64,000 bases of DNA, from assembly GCF_031877795.1 (NCBI RefSeq), contig NC_133957.1, forward strand, positions 7,414,351 to 7,478,350. Direction: 5' to 3'. Below, in pieces: positions 25,360 to 37,500 of this stretch. The notes under the pieces were generated by a model that did no database searches, had not been told where the DNA came from, and worked only from the letters and a program-made list of their open reading frames with translations. Within the stretch, counting starts at the first letter, position 1. Every line of letters begins with the position of its first letter. The translations under genes were made by a program, and so were the position numbers. Source of the stretch: Strix aluco. Its lineage: Eukaryota; Chordata; Aves; Strigiformes; Strigidae.

Positions 25360-27235
25360 TCCGTTGTCTGTCCTCCACCCCCCCCCCCCCGATCTGTCCG
25401 TCTGTCCATCATCCATCCATCTGTCCGTCATCCGTCCATCTGTCCATCATCCGTCCAACCGTCCTTCATCCATCTTCCCCCTCCCCCTCTCCATCCATCC
25501 CTCCATGTCCTCATGCACACGTGGCCCCATGGCCCTGTCCCCTCCGGGTGTCCCCTGCCTGTCCCTGTCCCCATGGGTGTCCTTGTCCCCACATATGTGT
25601 CCCCATGGGTGTCCCTGTCCCCATGGGTGTCCCTTTTCCCACATACGTGTCCCCATCCTGTCCCTGTCCCCACGGGTGTCCCTTGTCTGTCCCTGTCCCC
25701 ACGGCTGTCCCTGTCCCCACATACATGTCCCCTGCCTGTCCCTGTCCCCATGGGTGTCCCTGTCCCCACGTATCTGTCCCCATGGTGTCCCTGTCCCCTC
25801 CAGGTGTCCCCTGCCTGTCTCTGTCCCCATGGGTGTCCCTGTCCCCACGTAGGTGTCCCCTGTCTGTCCGTGTCCCCACGGCTGTCCCTGTCCCCATGTA
25901 CATGTCCCCATCCTGTCCCTGTCCCCAGGGGTGTCCCTGTCCCCACATACATGTCTCATGGGTGTCCCTGTCCCCATGTACATGTCCCTTGTCTGTCCCT
26001 GTCCCCATGGGTGTCCTTGTCCCCACATACATGTCCCCTGTTTGTCCCTGTCCCCATGGGTGTCCCTGTCCCCACGTATGTGTCTCATGGGTGTCCCTGT
26101 CCCCACATATGTGTCCCCATCCTGTCCCTGTCCCCAAAGGGGTCCCTGTCCATGTGTCCCCTGCCTGTCCCTCTGCCTGTCCCTCTCTGCGTGTCCCCGC
26201 ATGTCCCCGTCCCCATGCACACGTCCCATGGGTGTCCCTCTCTGTGTCCCCCCCCCCCTCCCCCAAGCGTGTCCCCAGGTGCTCACGTGTCCCTCTGCAT
26301 GTCCCTTGGGTGTCCCTGTCCCCATGTCCCTGTGCCCCACCATGTCCCCCCATGTCCCCATGTCCCCCCATATCCCCATGTCCCCTCATCTCCATGTCCC
26401 CATGTCCCTGTGTCCCCCAATGTCCTCCATGTCCCCCCATATCCCCATTTCCCTCAATGTCCCTGTGTCCCCCAATGTCCCCAGTGTCCCCATGTCCCAG
26501 TGACCTCATGACCCCCCATGTCCCCCATGTCCCCCAAGTCCCTGTGTCCCCATGTCCCCCTGTCCCTCAATGTCCCCCAATCTCCCCACGTCCTTCAGTA
26601 TCCTTGTGTCCCCCCATGTCCCCAATGTCCCTCAATGTCCCCCCATATCCCCATGTCCCTCAGTGTCCCTCTGTCCCCTCCATGTCCCCACAGTGTCCCC
26701 ACTTACCCAGAGGTCCCATGGGTGCCCCCCAATGTCCTCTGGGGTCCCCCCTCACCCAGGGGTCCCCTGGGTGCCCCCAATGTCCTCTGGGGTCCCTCCT
26801 CACCCAGGGGTCCCATGGGTGCCCCCAATGTCCCCATGTGTCCCTGTGTCCCCATGTCCCCCATATCCGCATGTCCCCCAATGTCCGTCCATGTCCCCCA
26901 TGTCCCTGTGTCCCCATGTCCCCGTCCCTCAATGTCCCCCAATGTCCCCATGTCCATCAGCATCCTTATGTCCCCCCCATGCCCCCAATGTCCCCACATG
27001 TCCCCAATGTCCCCCAATATCCCCATGTCCCTTGGTGTCCCTGTGTCCCCTCCACATCCCGAGTGTCCCCATCCCCCCATGTCCCCCCATATCCCCATGT
27101 CCCCCAATGTCCCCCCATGTCCCTGTGTGCCCCTGTCCCTCAGTGTCCCCCAATGTCCCCCCATACCCCCATGTCCTTCAGTCTCCTTGTGTCCCCCCCC
27201 CAATGTCCCCAACGTCCCCGTGTCCCTGCACTCAC
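25360..27235. repeat. Minisatellite field TGTCCCTGTCCCCA / CCCCATGTCCCC
   Basis: 25365-25500 is a CATC(T/C)GTC simple repeat. 25550-26200 holds GTCCCTGTCCCCATGGGTGTCC units with CCCACATACATGTCC variants, and 26330-27230 holds CCCCATGTCCCC-type units. The spacer between the left NIDO gene and the FCGBP-like gene shows no exon. Confidence 0.8.
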
Positions 27236-27399
27236 CGGGGTCCCATGGGGCTGGTCAGTGCCCGCGGTGTGGCTGGAGCCATTTTTATCCCCAGGGAGGG
27301 GACAGGGCTGGGGACAGGCCCGGGGGGGGAGGGGGGGACAGACCCCCCCAGATGGCACCTCCCAGGGCCCCGGGCAGTTCCGCCTCTGCCCACACCGCC

Positions 27400-27960
27400 A
27401 CTGGGGGGGACTGGGATGGACTGTGGGCTCCTGTAGAGGGACACTGGGTGGCACTGGGATACAGTGGGAGGCACTGGGGGGGAATATGGGACAAACTGGG
27501 AGGGTTTTGGAACACTGTGGGGTGGCTGGAATGCACTGGGAGGGACTGGGAACACTGCGGGGGCATACTGGAGGGAACTGGGGAGACACTGGAGGCCACA
27601 TTTGGAGAGAAATGGGGACACGGGGGGGACACTGGGGGAGTGGGGATACACTGGGAGGGACTGGGGGCACACTAGGGGAGACTGGGGGGGACTGGGGAGA
27701 GACTGGGATGTGCCGGGGGACACATTTAGGGGCGAGTGGGTCATAGTGGGGGGAAGTGGGGGCAGTGGGAGGGACGGGTGGGCATACTGGAGGGGACTGG
27801 GACAAACTGGGGGAGATTGGAAGGGACTGGGTGGGGTCTGAGGACACTGGGGGTGACTGAGGACACTGGGAGCGACTGGAAAAAACTGGAGGAGACTGGA
27901 AGGAACTGGGGGGAGACACGAGGATGTGCTGGGAGGGACTGGGGACACTGGGGAGGGGTC
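27400..27960. repeat. Minisatellite GGGACTGGGAGGCACTGG
   Basis: Degenerate GGGACTGGGA and GACACTGGGGG units. From 27960 to 28290 follows a C-rich stretch with no recognised feature apart from the poly(A) signal at its end. Confidence 0.75.
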
Positions 27961-28298
27961 CCCCACAGGAGCCCCCCCCCTTTCCAAGGGGACTCAGGTA
28001 TCCGGGAGCCTCCTCCCCCTCCCCCCCCCCCCCCCCCGCCTCAGGCATCCGGGTGCCCCCCCACCCCCACCCCCACCCCACCCCCCCCCCCAGGACAGGG
28101 CTGTGACGCAAAATATTGACTGAAACGGGTCAGGGGGGGCCAAGAGGCGCCTGGGGCGGGACGGGGCTGGCAGGGGACCCAGGCGTCCCGGAAACACCCC
28201 ACACCCCCCCCCCCCCCAGGGGACCCGGGCATCCGGACCCCCCCCACCCCCGACCCAGGAGCCCTCACTTCCCCGTAACACCTTTCCAACGCTCTTAT

Positions 28299-28304
28299 TT
28301 TATT
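28299..28304 (-). terminator. Poly(A) signal AATAAA of the FCGBP-like gene
   Basis: AATAAA on the minus strand, about 220 bp after the predicted stop codon at 28525-28527. It marks the 3' end of the large VWD gene and separates it from the left NIDO gene. Confidence 0.6.
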
Positions 28305-28524
28305 TTTTTTTTCCCCCTTAATTGCAGTGATTTAATTGCAAACGAAGGCCGGGCGGTTTCTCCAAATTTTAATTTTTTTTTTTTTGGGGGGGGGGGGGGA
28401 ATAAAAACCCTCAAATTGGGGAGGAATATAATTTTTTTCATATCTGCTTCGGTTTTGTCGCAATGACCTCAGCGACGAGACGCGTTGTCCCATTTCCAGC
28501 TGCCTTAAATCCCGTTTTTCTGCA

Positions 28525-31500
28525 TCACTGAGCCAAAAAAAAAGAGAAAATAAAAGGTTAATCCCCCCCATTTTAGGGGCTTTCCCCTTTTTTTGAGCTT
28601 TCCCACCCCTTTTGGGGGCTTTTCCTTCTCTTTTTGCAGCCACCCCCCCTCCATTTTTTGAGGCATTTCTCCCTGTTTCCTCACACATGATGACGGCATC
28701 CAACAACGAACCCATCGGTTCCTTGCAGGTGATTTCGGGGCCTGATTTGAGGGGAAAAAGGGCTATTTTGGTTAATATGAAGCGTGGCAGCCGTGGGGGT
28801 TTCTCTTGCATGAAATTGGTGGGAAAAATCGTGATTTTGGTTAAGATTAAGAAATGGGGCAATAGATGAGGAACTGTTGGTGACAGGGAGATGAAGAAGG
28901 CACCTGTGGGGGCTTCTCTTGCATTAAATTGGTGGAAAACAAGGTGATTTTGGTTAATCTGAAGGGATGGATGAAGACCTCTTGATGATGGTGGGATGAA
29001 GGACAACAGGTGTACGTGAAATTAGGGGGGAAAAAGGATGATTTTGGTCAAAATGGGAAGATGCGTCAATGCGTGGACATCTCTTGATGATGAAGACAAC
29101 AACCGTGGGCGTTTCTCTTGAATGAAATGGGTGAGAAAAAGGCAATTTTGGTTAAAATGAAGAGGTGGGCCAATAGATGGACATTTCATGATGATGGTAG
29201 GATGAAGGGTGGCACCTGTGGGGGCTTCCCTTGCAGGAAACTGTTGGAAAAAAGGCAATTTTGGTTAATCTGAAGGGATGGGCTGATGGATGAAGATCTC
29301 TTGATGACGGTGGGATGAAGGACAACACCTGTGGGTGCCTCACTTGCACAAAATGGCTGGAAAAAAGCCTGTTTTGGTCAAAATGAAGGAGTGGGTCAAC
29401 GTGTGGACATCTCGATGATGAAGACAACAAATGTGGGTGCTTCTCTTGAGTGGAATTGGTGGGAAAAAAAGCAATTTTGGTTAATATGAAGGTAAGGGGG
29501 CAACTGATGGTCACTTCTTCACTGTGGTGGCACCAAGACCCACGGGGACAGAACCAAGACCAAGCTAGGACCCAAAAGAAGATGAATATCACCCAAATCA
29601 AGACCCATGTTGTCACCTCCTGGGGACACTTACGCAGGTGAGGTCAGGTGCTCTCCAGGCCTTGGCCAGCGCCACCACATCCCCCACCAATTTCCCATCA
29701 GGCCCTCGGAGGTCATCGGCCGCGTTGCCATCGTAGTTGCCGCAGAAGCCACAGAGATGTTTGCTCAGGTCGTGGGCCACCGTCAGCGTCACCTCCCCCG
29801 TGGGGCTGAGGCCAAGGACAAATTCGGGTTTTTGGGTGATCCAGATGGTGCCCCGGGTCTCCGTGATGGTCAACGTGCTGGAGATGTCCACAGGGAGGGT
29901 GGCCGGGACCCCATTGACCTGGAGAAGACACCAATAAGGAGAGCATAGCTCCACGCAACACAACATTGAAATAAATTTAAAAGTGGGGTGAAAAAGCCAG
30001 GAAATAGGTCATTCCTTTGGTGGAGCCCAAAATGGGGTGAAATCCCTCCATTTTAGGTAGGGAGAGGTGACGTAAAGCGCCCTAGGGGGGGTACGTGGGA
30101 TGGAGGTGGGAGTGAAGGTTGATCTCGTGGGGTTCGTTCCAGCTTGGGGACAGGGGTGGGGTGAGGACCTGGACACCCGGGTTCCCTCCACGGGGTTAAG
30201 GTGAAGGAGGGCACCCATGGGTGCTTCCTTTACTGGAAAAAAAGGGCAATTTTGGTCAATGTAAAGGGCTGAGCGGATGCATGGAGATCTCTTGATGATG
30301 GTGGGCTGGAGGACAACACCCGTGAGTGCTTTGCTTGCATGAAATGGCTGGAAAAAAGCCTGTTTTGGTCAAAATGAAGGAGCGGATTGACGTGTGGACA
30401 TCTTGATGATGATGGTGGGATGAAGAAGAGTACACGTGGATGCTTTCTTTGTGCGGAAAGAGACAATTTTGGTTAAAATGAAGGGAGGGGAAAATGCACG
30501 GACATCTTATGATGATGTTGGGGTGAAGGGTCACACTTGCACAGCCTTCTCTTGACTTCAGTTGGTGGAAAAAAAGGCAGTTTTGGTCAAAATGAAGGGG
30601 TGGGCAGTTGCATGGAGAGTGGAAGGTGATGGCGGGATGAGGGACAACACACGTGGGTGTTTCCTTTGCTTGAATTTGGTGGAAAAAAGGCAGTTTTGGT
30701 CAAAATGAAGGCGTGGGCCGGTGTGTGGAGATGTGAGGCTGATGGCGGGATGGAGAACAGCCCATGTAGGTGCTTCCCTTGTGTGACACGGATGGACCTT
30801 GCAATATATTGGTGGAAAACCATGATTTTTGCTTATTTTGGTTGCAATTAAGGGCAGGGTGGGGACTTTTCCGGTGGCAGCAGGGTGGGGACGACCTACC
30901 CAGATGTTCTTGTCCCTCTTGATGGTGATGAAGGCCTTGGAGCTGAAGAGGTGAAGGGTCATCACGGTTGGCCAGTCCCAGTTCTCCACGACGTTGGCCA
31001 AGATCCGGAACCAGGCAGGGTGCTGAGGGTCACACAGGGTGGACAACACGTAGATGCCGGTGGCCGTGGTGGTGCCGGTGGCCCCATCGAAGGAGATGAA
31101 GCGGGTGGCGGGGGCCAGGGTGCAGCGTCCCGGTTGCTCCACGCAGCTCCGGACGCCATCTTTGAGGCCACACACTTGGCCAAAGGGGCAACCAGCCGGG
31201 CGGCACTGCATGCCCCCGGCTGCCCGGCACGTGCACCGCTCGCTGCAGTCGGCGGAGAGGATGGTCTCGGCGATCTGCGGGGCGGGACAGCCAACAAAAA
31301 CAGGTTTCCTCCTTGCATTTTTTGAAAAATGGGGAAAAAACACCACTGGCAACGGGTTTTGCCATTGCAAAAGTTGCAGAATGTGAAGAAATGCGGCGCG
31401 TGACCCGCGTCCTCCTTGCGAGGACCACAAGTGGGCACAGAAATGCGGCGTGTGACGGGGTTTGAACTTGTAAAAGCTACAAATGGGCACAAAAATGCGG

Positions 31501-34500
31501 CGTGTGACGGGTTTTCCTCTTGCAAAAGTTGCAAATGTGAACAGAAATGTGCCGTGCAACCGGCGTCCTCCGTGCAAGGAGTGAAAATGTACAAAGAAAT
31601 GCGGCGTGAGATGGGTTTTGCTCTTGTAAAAGCTGAAAATGGGCACAGAAATGCAGTGTGCAACCCGCCTCCTCCTTGCGAGGACCACAAATGGGCACAA
31701 AAATGCAGCGTGCGACGGGGTTTGCACTTGTAGAAGCTACAAATGGGCAGAGAAATGCGGCGTGTGACAGGTTTTCCTCTTGCAAAAGTTGTAAATGCGC
31801 ACAGAAACACGCCGTGCAACCGGCGTCCTCCGTGCAAGGAGTGAAAATGGGCACAGAAACGCAGCGTGTGACAGGTTTTGCTCTTGTAAAAGCTGGAAAT
31901 GTGCACAGAAACGCGGCGTGCAACCTGCCTCCTCCTTGCGAGGACCACAAATGGGCACAAAAATGCAGCGTGTGATGGGGTTTGCACTTGTAAAAGCTAC
32001 AAATGGGCACAAAAATGCGGCATGTGACGGGTTTTCCTCTTGCAAAAGTTGTAAATGGGCACAGAAACGCACCGTGCAACCGGCATCCTCCGTGCAAGGA
32101 GTGAAAATGGGCACAGAAACGTGGCATGTGATGGGTTTTGCTCTTGTAAAAGCTGAAAATGGGCACAGAAACGCGGCGTGTGACGGGGTTTGAACTTGTA
32201 AAAGCTACAAATGGGCACAGAAATGCGGTGTGTGACGGGTTTTCCTCTTGCAAAAGTTGCAAATGCGCACAGAAACACGCCGTGCAACCGGCGTCCTCCG
32301 TGCAAGGAGTGAAAATGTGCAAAGAAATGCGGCGTGCGATGGGTTTTGCTCTTGTAAAAGCTGAAAATGGGCACAGAAACGCGGCGTGTGACAGGTTTTG
32401 CTCTTGTAAAAGCTGAAAATGGGCACAGAAACGCGGCGTGCAACCCGCCTCCTCCTTGCGAGGACCACCGACGGGCGCGGAAATGCAGCGTGCGACGGCG
32501 TTTGCTCTTGCAAGCGCCCGCAGGGCCCGCAGGGGTGCAACTCTCCCCTTGCGGGGTGCGAGGGTCCCTTGGCAGGGGTGCGATCCTGCCCGCCAGCACC
32601 CACCTGGAAGTAGCGGCCGTGGCGCAGGCACCCGCAGGACTCCATGCGGACGCACTCGGCGCCGTTGAAGAGGAAGCCGTCGTCGCAGCGGCAGCCCTCG
32701 AAGCATTTGGGGGCGCAGGGGGTGCTGGCGGAGAGGCTGGCGCAGGTCTGGTCGCAGCTGCGGGTGCAGAGCTCGTAGTGGCTGTTGCGAGGGCAGGCGA
32801 GCGCTGGCGGGCGGAGAAAGGGGGGGAGGAAAGCGGCAGGTTTAGTGTTTGTGCATTTTCGAACTCATTTTCCGCGAAAAAGCAACGCAGAGGTTGCGCG
32901 GCGGCCGCTCCGGCAACGCGGGGCGCAAGGAAATCCCCCTCCCGGCCACACCCGGCTGCGAGAAAAATGCGAAGCAAACCCAGGGTTTGCATGCAGCCGC
33001 CCGCCCCCTTGTGAAAATTCGCAAAAATTCGCAAAAAATTGCAAAAAATTGCAAAAAATTGCAAAAATTTGCAAAAAATGCAAAAAAATTGCAAAAAAAT
33101 CGCAAAAATTTGCAAAAATTTGCAAAAAATTGCAAAAAATAGCAAAAGTGTGCAAACATTTTGCAAAAACTTGCAAAAAAAGTGCAAAAATAATGCAAAA
33201 ATTTGCAAGCGTTTCCAAGAAATGTAAAAAATGGCAAAAATCTGCAAAAAAATTGCAAAAAACTGCAAAAAATTGCAAAGTTTGCAAAAAATTGCAAAAA
33301 CCGTGGAAAAATAATGTAAAAATTTGCAAGCATTTGTAAAAAATGTAAAAACTTGCAAAAATCTGCCAAAAATTGCAAAAAAGGGAAAAAATTGCAAAAA
33401 TTTACAAAAATTTGCAGAAAGTGTGCAAAAATAATGCAAAAATTTGCAAACATTTGTAAAAATGTAAAAAATTGCAAAATGCCAAAAATTTGCCAAAAAT
33501 TGCAAAAAATTGCAAAAATATGCATTTTGCAAAAAATTGCAAAAACTGTGCAAAAATAATGCAAACATTTGTAAAAAATGTAAAAATTGCAAAAAATATA
33601 AAAAAATTGCAAAAAATTGCAAAAAATTGTAAACAATTTGCCAAAAATTGCAAAAATGTGCAAACATATTGCAAAAAATTGCAAAAAAAGTGCAACAATA
33701 ATGCAAAAACTTGCACTTATAAAAAATGTAAAAAATTGCAGAAAATATCAAAAAATTGCAAACAATTGCAAAACATTGCAAAAATGTGCAAACTTTTGCC
33801 AAAAATGGCAAAAACTGTGCCAAAATAAGGCAAAAAAATTGCAAACATTTGCAGAAAAAGTAAAAAATTGCAAAAAATGTAAAAAATTGGAAAAAATGGA
33901 AAAATTTGTGCAAAATTGTCAAAAATTTGCAAAAAAATTGCAATTTGGAAAACATTGCCAAAATGTGCATTTTGCAAAAAATTGCAAAAACCACGCAAAA
34001 GTAGCACACAAATTTGCAAACATTTGCCCCAAAATGTCAAAAATCGCAAAACCCGTAAAAAAATCGCAAAGATTTGCCCCAAATTTGCCAAAATTCGCCG
34101 CGATTTTGCAAAAATTTGCCAAAAACGGCCAAAAAAGCGCAAAAGTTTGCCAAAACTTGCCAAAACTCGCAAACATTTTCAGAATTCACCGCCCGCTGCT
34201 CCCACCCGTCCCCCCCCCCGCCCCGCGGTGACTCACGGCAGCCAGCGGCCTCCCGCCACTCCCGCAGTTGCCCGCCGGCCGCCTGGCAAGCGGCGGCGTA
34301 GGCCTGCAAGCCCCGACAGGCCGCCTCGGCGCCCCGGTAGCCACATCGCTCCCTCAGGCAGGTGGCCACGTGCTGCTGGGGCGCCACCACCCCGTGACAC
34401 CCCACGAAGGGACCCGCCGCGTCCGCCAGCACCCCGCAAGGCTCCGCTTCGACGGGGGGGCAAGTGGGGGGAGGGAGGGGGGAGCCGTGGGTGCAGGAGG

Positions 34501-37500
34501 GCGTCAGGGTGCCCCAGGTGGCTCCTAACTCGACCGGGGTGGCCGCGTCGTTGCCGGCGTCGCCGTCGAAGTTGCCGCAGAGGCCGCGGGGGCGGCGGCG
34601 AAAGGCCACGGGGAGGGTCAGCACCGCGTAGCTGAGGCCGTCGTAGAGGAGTTTGAGGCCCCCCCGGGCCTGCAGCACCCGGTAGGGACCCTCCTGGGCC
34701 ACCACCACGGCCCCCTGGGCTACCGCCAGCGGGAGCAGGTGCCGCTCGCCGTCCACCTGCGGGGGGGGGGGGGGAAGAAAGAGGCGTGAGGGCGTGGCCC
34801 AAAGCGGGGTGGTGGCACCCCAAAGTGGTGTTTTCACCTCAAAACGGGGGGGTGGGTGTCCTGCTGTGCACCCCAACGTCAGGTTTGCACCCCAAAATGG
34901 GGGTTTTCACCCCAAAACGGGGGGGTGGGTGTCCTGCTGTGCAGCCCAACGTCAGGTTTTCACCCCAAAATGGCCATTGCACGTCCTGCTGTGCACCCCA
35001 AATTGGGGGGTCGCACCCCAAAATAGAATTTGCAAAGCCTGCTGTGCACCCTAATGTCAGGTTTTCACCCCAAAATGGGGTTTTCACCCCAAAATGGGGG
35101 TTGTGTATCCTGCTGTGCACCCCAAAGTCAGGTTTTCACCCCAAAATGGGGGTTTCGCCCTAAAATGGGGGTTGCACGTCCTGCTGTGCACCCCAAAGTC
35201 AGGTTTGCACCCCAAAATGGGGGTTTCACCCCAAAATGGGGTTTATACCCCAAAATGGGGTCGGTGTGTCCTGCTGTGCACCCCAATGTCAGGTTTTCAC
35301 CCCAAAATGGGGTTTTCACCCCAAAATGGGTATTGCACGTCCTGCTGTGCACCCCAAATTGGGGGGTCGCACCCCAAAACAGAATTTGCAAAGCGTGCTG
35401 TGCACCCCAACGTCAGGTTTTCACCCCAAAACGGAGTTTCCCCCCCAAAACAGGCTTTCCACATCCTACTGTGCACCCCAAAGTGGGGTTTACACCCCAA
35501 AATGGGGTTGGTGTGTCCTGCTGCGCACCCCAACGTCAGCTTTGCACCCCAAAACAGGATTTGCATGTCCTGCTGTGGGGGTTTGCACCCCAAAAGGGGG
35601 TTTGGACCCCAAAACAGGGCTTGTGGGCTCAGTTTTGCACCCCAGTGTCCGATTTGCACCCCAAAACAGGATTTCCCTGTCCTGCTGTGGGGATTTGCAC
35701 CCCAAAACAGGGCCTGAATCTCCTGCTGCGCACCCCAACGTCAGCTTTGCACCCCAAAACAGGATTTGCCTGTCGCGCTGTGAGGATTTGCACCCCAAAA
35801 CAGGATTTCCCTGTCCTGCTGTGCCCCCCAAACAGGAGTTTTCACCCCAAAACAGGCCTCGCGCATCCCGCAGCGCTCCCCAACATCAGCAAACGGCGTC
35901 GCCGCACCCTGCTCCGCACCCCGAAGCGGGTTTAGCGCTCGCGGGGGTATTTCCCCGCCGGGATTCGCCCCCCCCGCAGCCATTTTTGCACCCCGAAGCG
36001 GCCCCACTCACCGTCACCTCCCACTGGGTGCCCCTGGCCATGCCGACGGTGACTCCGTGCACGGTGACCAGCAGCCGGCGGATGAGCGGCCCCTCCTCGC
36101 CGCTCTCCTTCTCCATCTCCACCGCGAAGGGCACCAGCGGGTCCTCGGGCCCGTCGGCCTCGACCGCCGCCAGCGTGTAGGTGCAGGTGCCGGCGAAATG
36201 CAGCGGGTGCCCGTCGAAGGTGCTGTAGGACGCGGCGCCCAGCACCTGGCAGCGCCCGCACTCGTTGGGGTAGCAGCCCCGCACCCCATCCTGCACCCCG
36301 CACTCCTCGCCTTCCGCGCAACCCGCCGGCCGGCACTCCACCGCCCCGTCGGCTTGGCAAACGCAACGCTCGCTGCAGCGGGGGCAGGCGTAAAACTCCT
36401 CGCCCGCCTTGTAGTAGCGGCCGCGGTGCAAGCATCCGCAGCGGGCCAGCGGGACGCAGCGGCTGCCGCTCAGGAGGAAGCCGTCGTTGCAGAAGCAGCC
36501 CTCGACGCACGGCGCGTTTTTCTCACATGGCTCCCCTTCGGCGTCGCCGCGGCACGTGGCCGGGCAGGCCGGGCCGCAGAGCTCGTAGTGCTGGTTCAGA
36601 GGGCAGACGAGGTCTGTGGGGGTGGCAAAAATCAGCAAGATTGGGGGGGGGGGTGGTTGCATCGTCCAAAACCCCAAACCCCACCCTGTGAAAAATAAAA
36701 AGCCCCCGCGCGCGCAAACCCCAAAACTCTTCGGGCAAACGAGCCTTCGCGTGTGCGAGACCCAAATGATTCGGGCGTGCGAGTCCCAACCTCTCTGTGC
36801 AAACCAGAAAACCTTCGGGCGTGCAAACCCCAAGTGATTTGTGCACAAAATTCCCAAATAAATTGTGCGTATGAGCCCCAAATAATTTGTGTGAAAGTCC
36901 CAAATAATTTGTCCACAAAATTCCCAAATAATTTGTGTGTGCAAACCCCAAATAATCTGTGTGTGCAAACTCCAAATAATTTGTACACACAATCCCCAAA
37001 TAATTTGTGCACATGAGCCCCAAATAATCTGTGTGTGCAAAACCCAGATAATTTCTGCACAAAATTCCCAAATAATTTGTGTGTACGAGCCCCAAATAAT
37101 TAGTGTGAAAGTCCCAAATAATTTGTGCACAAAATTCCCCAAATAATTTGTGTGTGCAAACCCCAAATAATTTGTGCGTACGAGCCCCAAATAATTTGTG
37201 TGTGAAAGCCCCAAATAATTTGTGTGAAGGTCCCAAATAATTTGTGCACAAAATTCCCAAATAATCTGTGTGTGCAAAACCCAGACAATTTCTGCACAAA
37301 ATTCCCAAATAATTTGTGCGTACGAGCCCCAAATAATTAGTGTGAAAGTCCCAAATAATTTGTGCACAAAATTCCCAAATAATTCGTGCACACGAGCCCC
37401 AAATAATCTGTGTGTGCAAAACCCAAATAATTTCTGCACAAAATTCCCAAATAATTTGTGCGTACGAGCCCCAAATAATTTGTGTGTAAAAGCCCCCAAA

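Noticed and set aside
28505-28699. Extra coding exon of the FCGBP-like gene after 29634 (acceptor near 28740)
   Set aside because: A CAG acceptor exists, but the phase-0 reading gives a Lys-rich sequence without VWD, C8 or TIL motifs; the downstream TTTTGGCTCAG acceptor is stronger.
31997-34009. 670-codon minus-strand frame rich in Phe, Cys and Leu ([11 protein letters not shown] repeats)
   Set aside because: It is the translation of the GCAAAAATT minisatellite and the following repeat intron, passing through the TIL exon 32604-32803. The exon has good splice sites on both sides, so the rest is intron.
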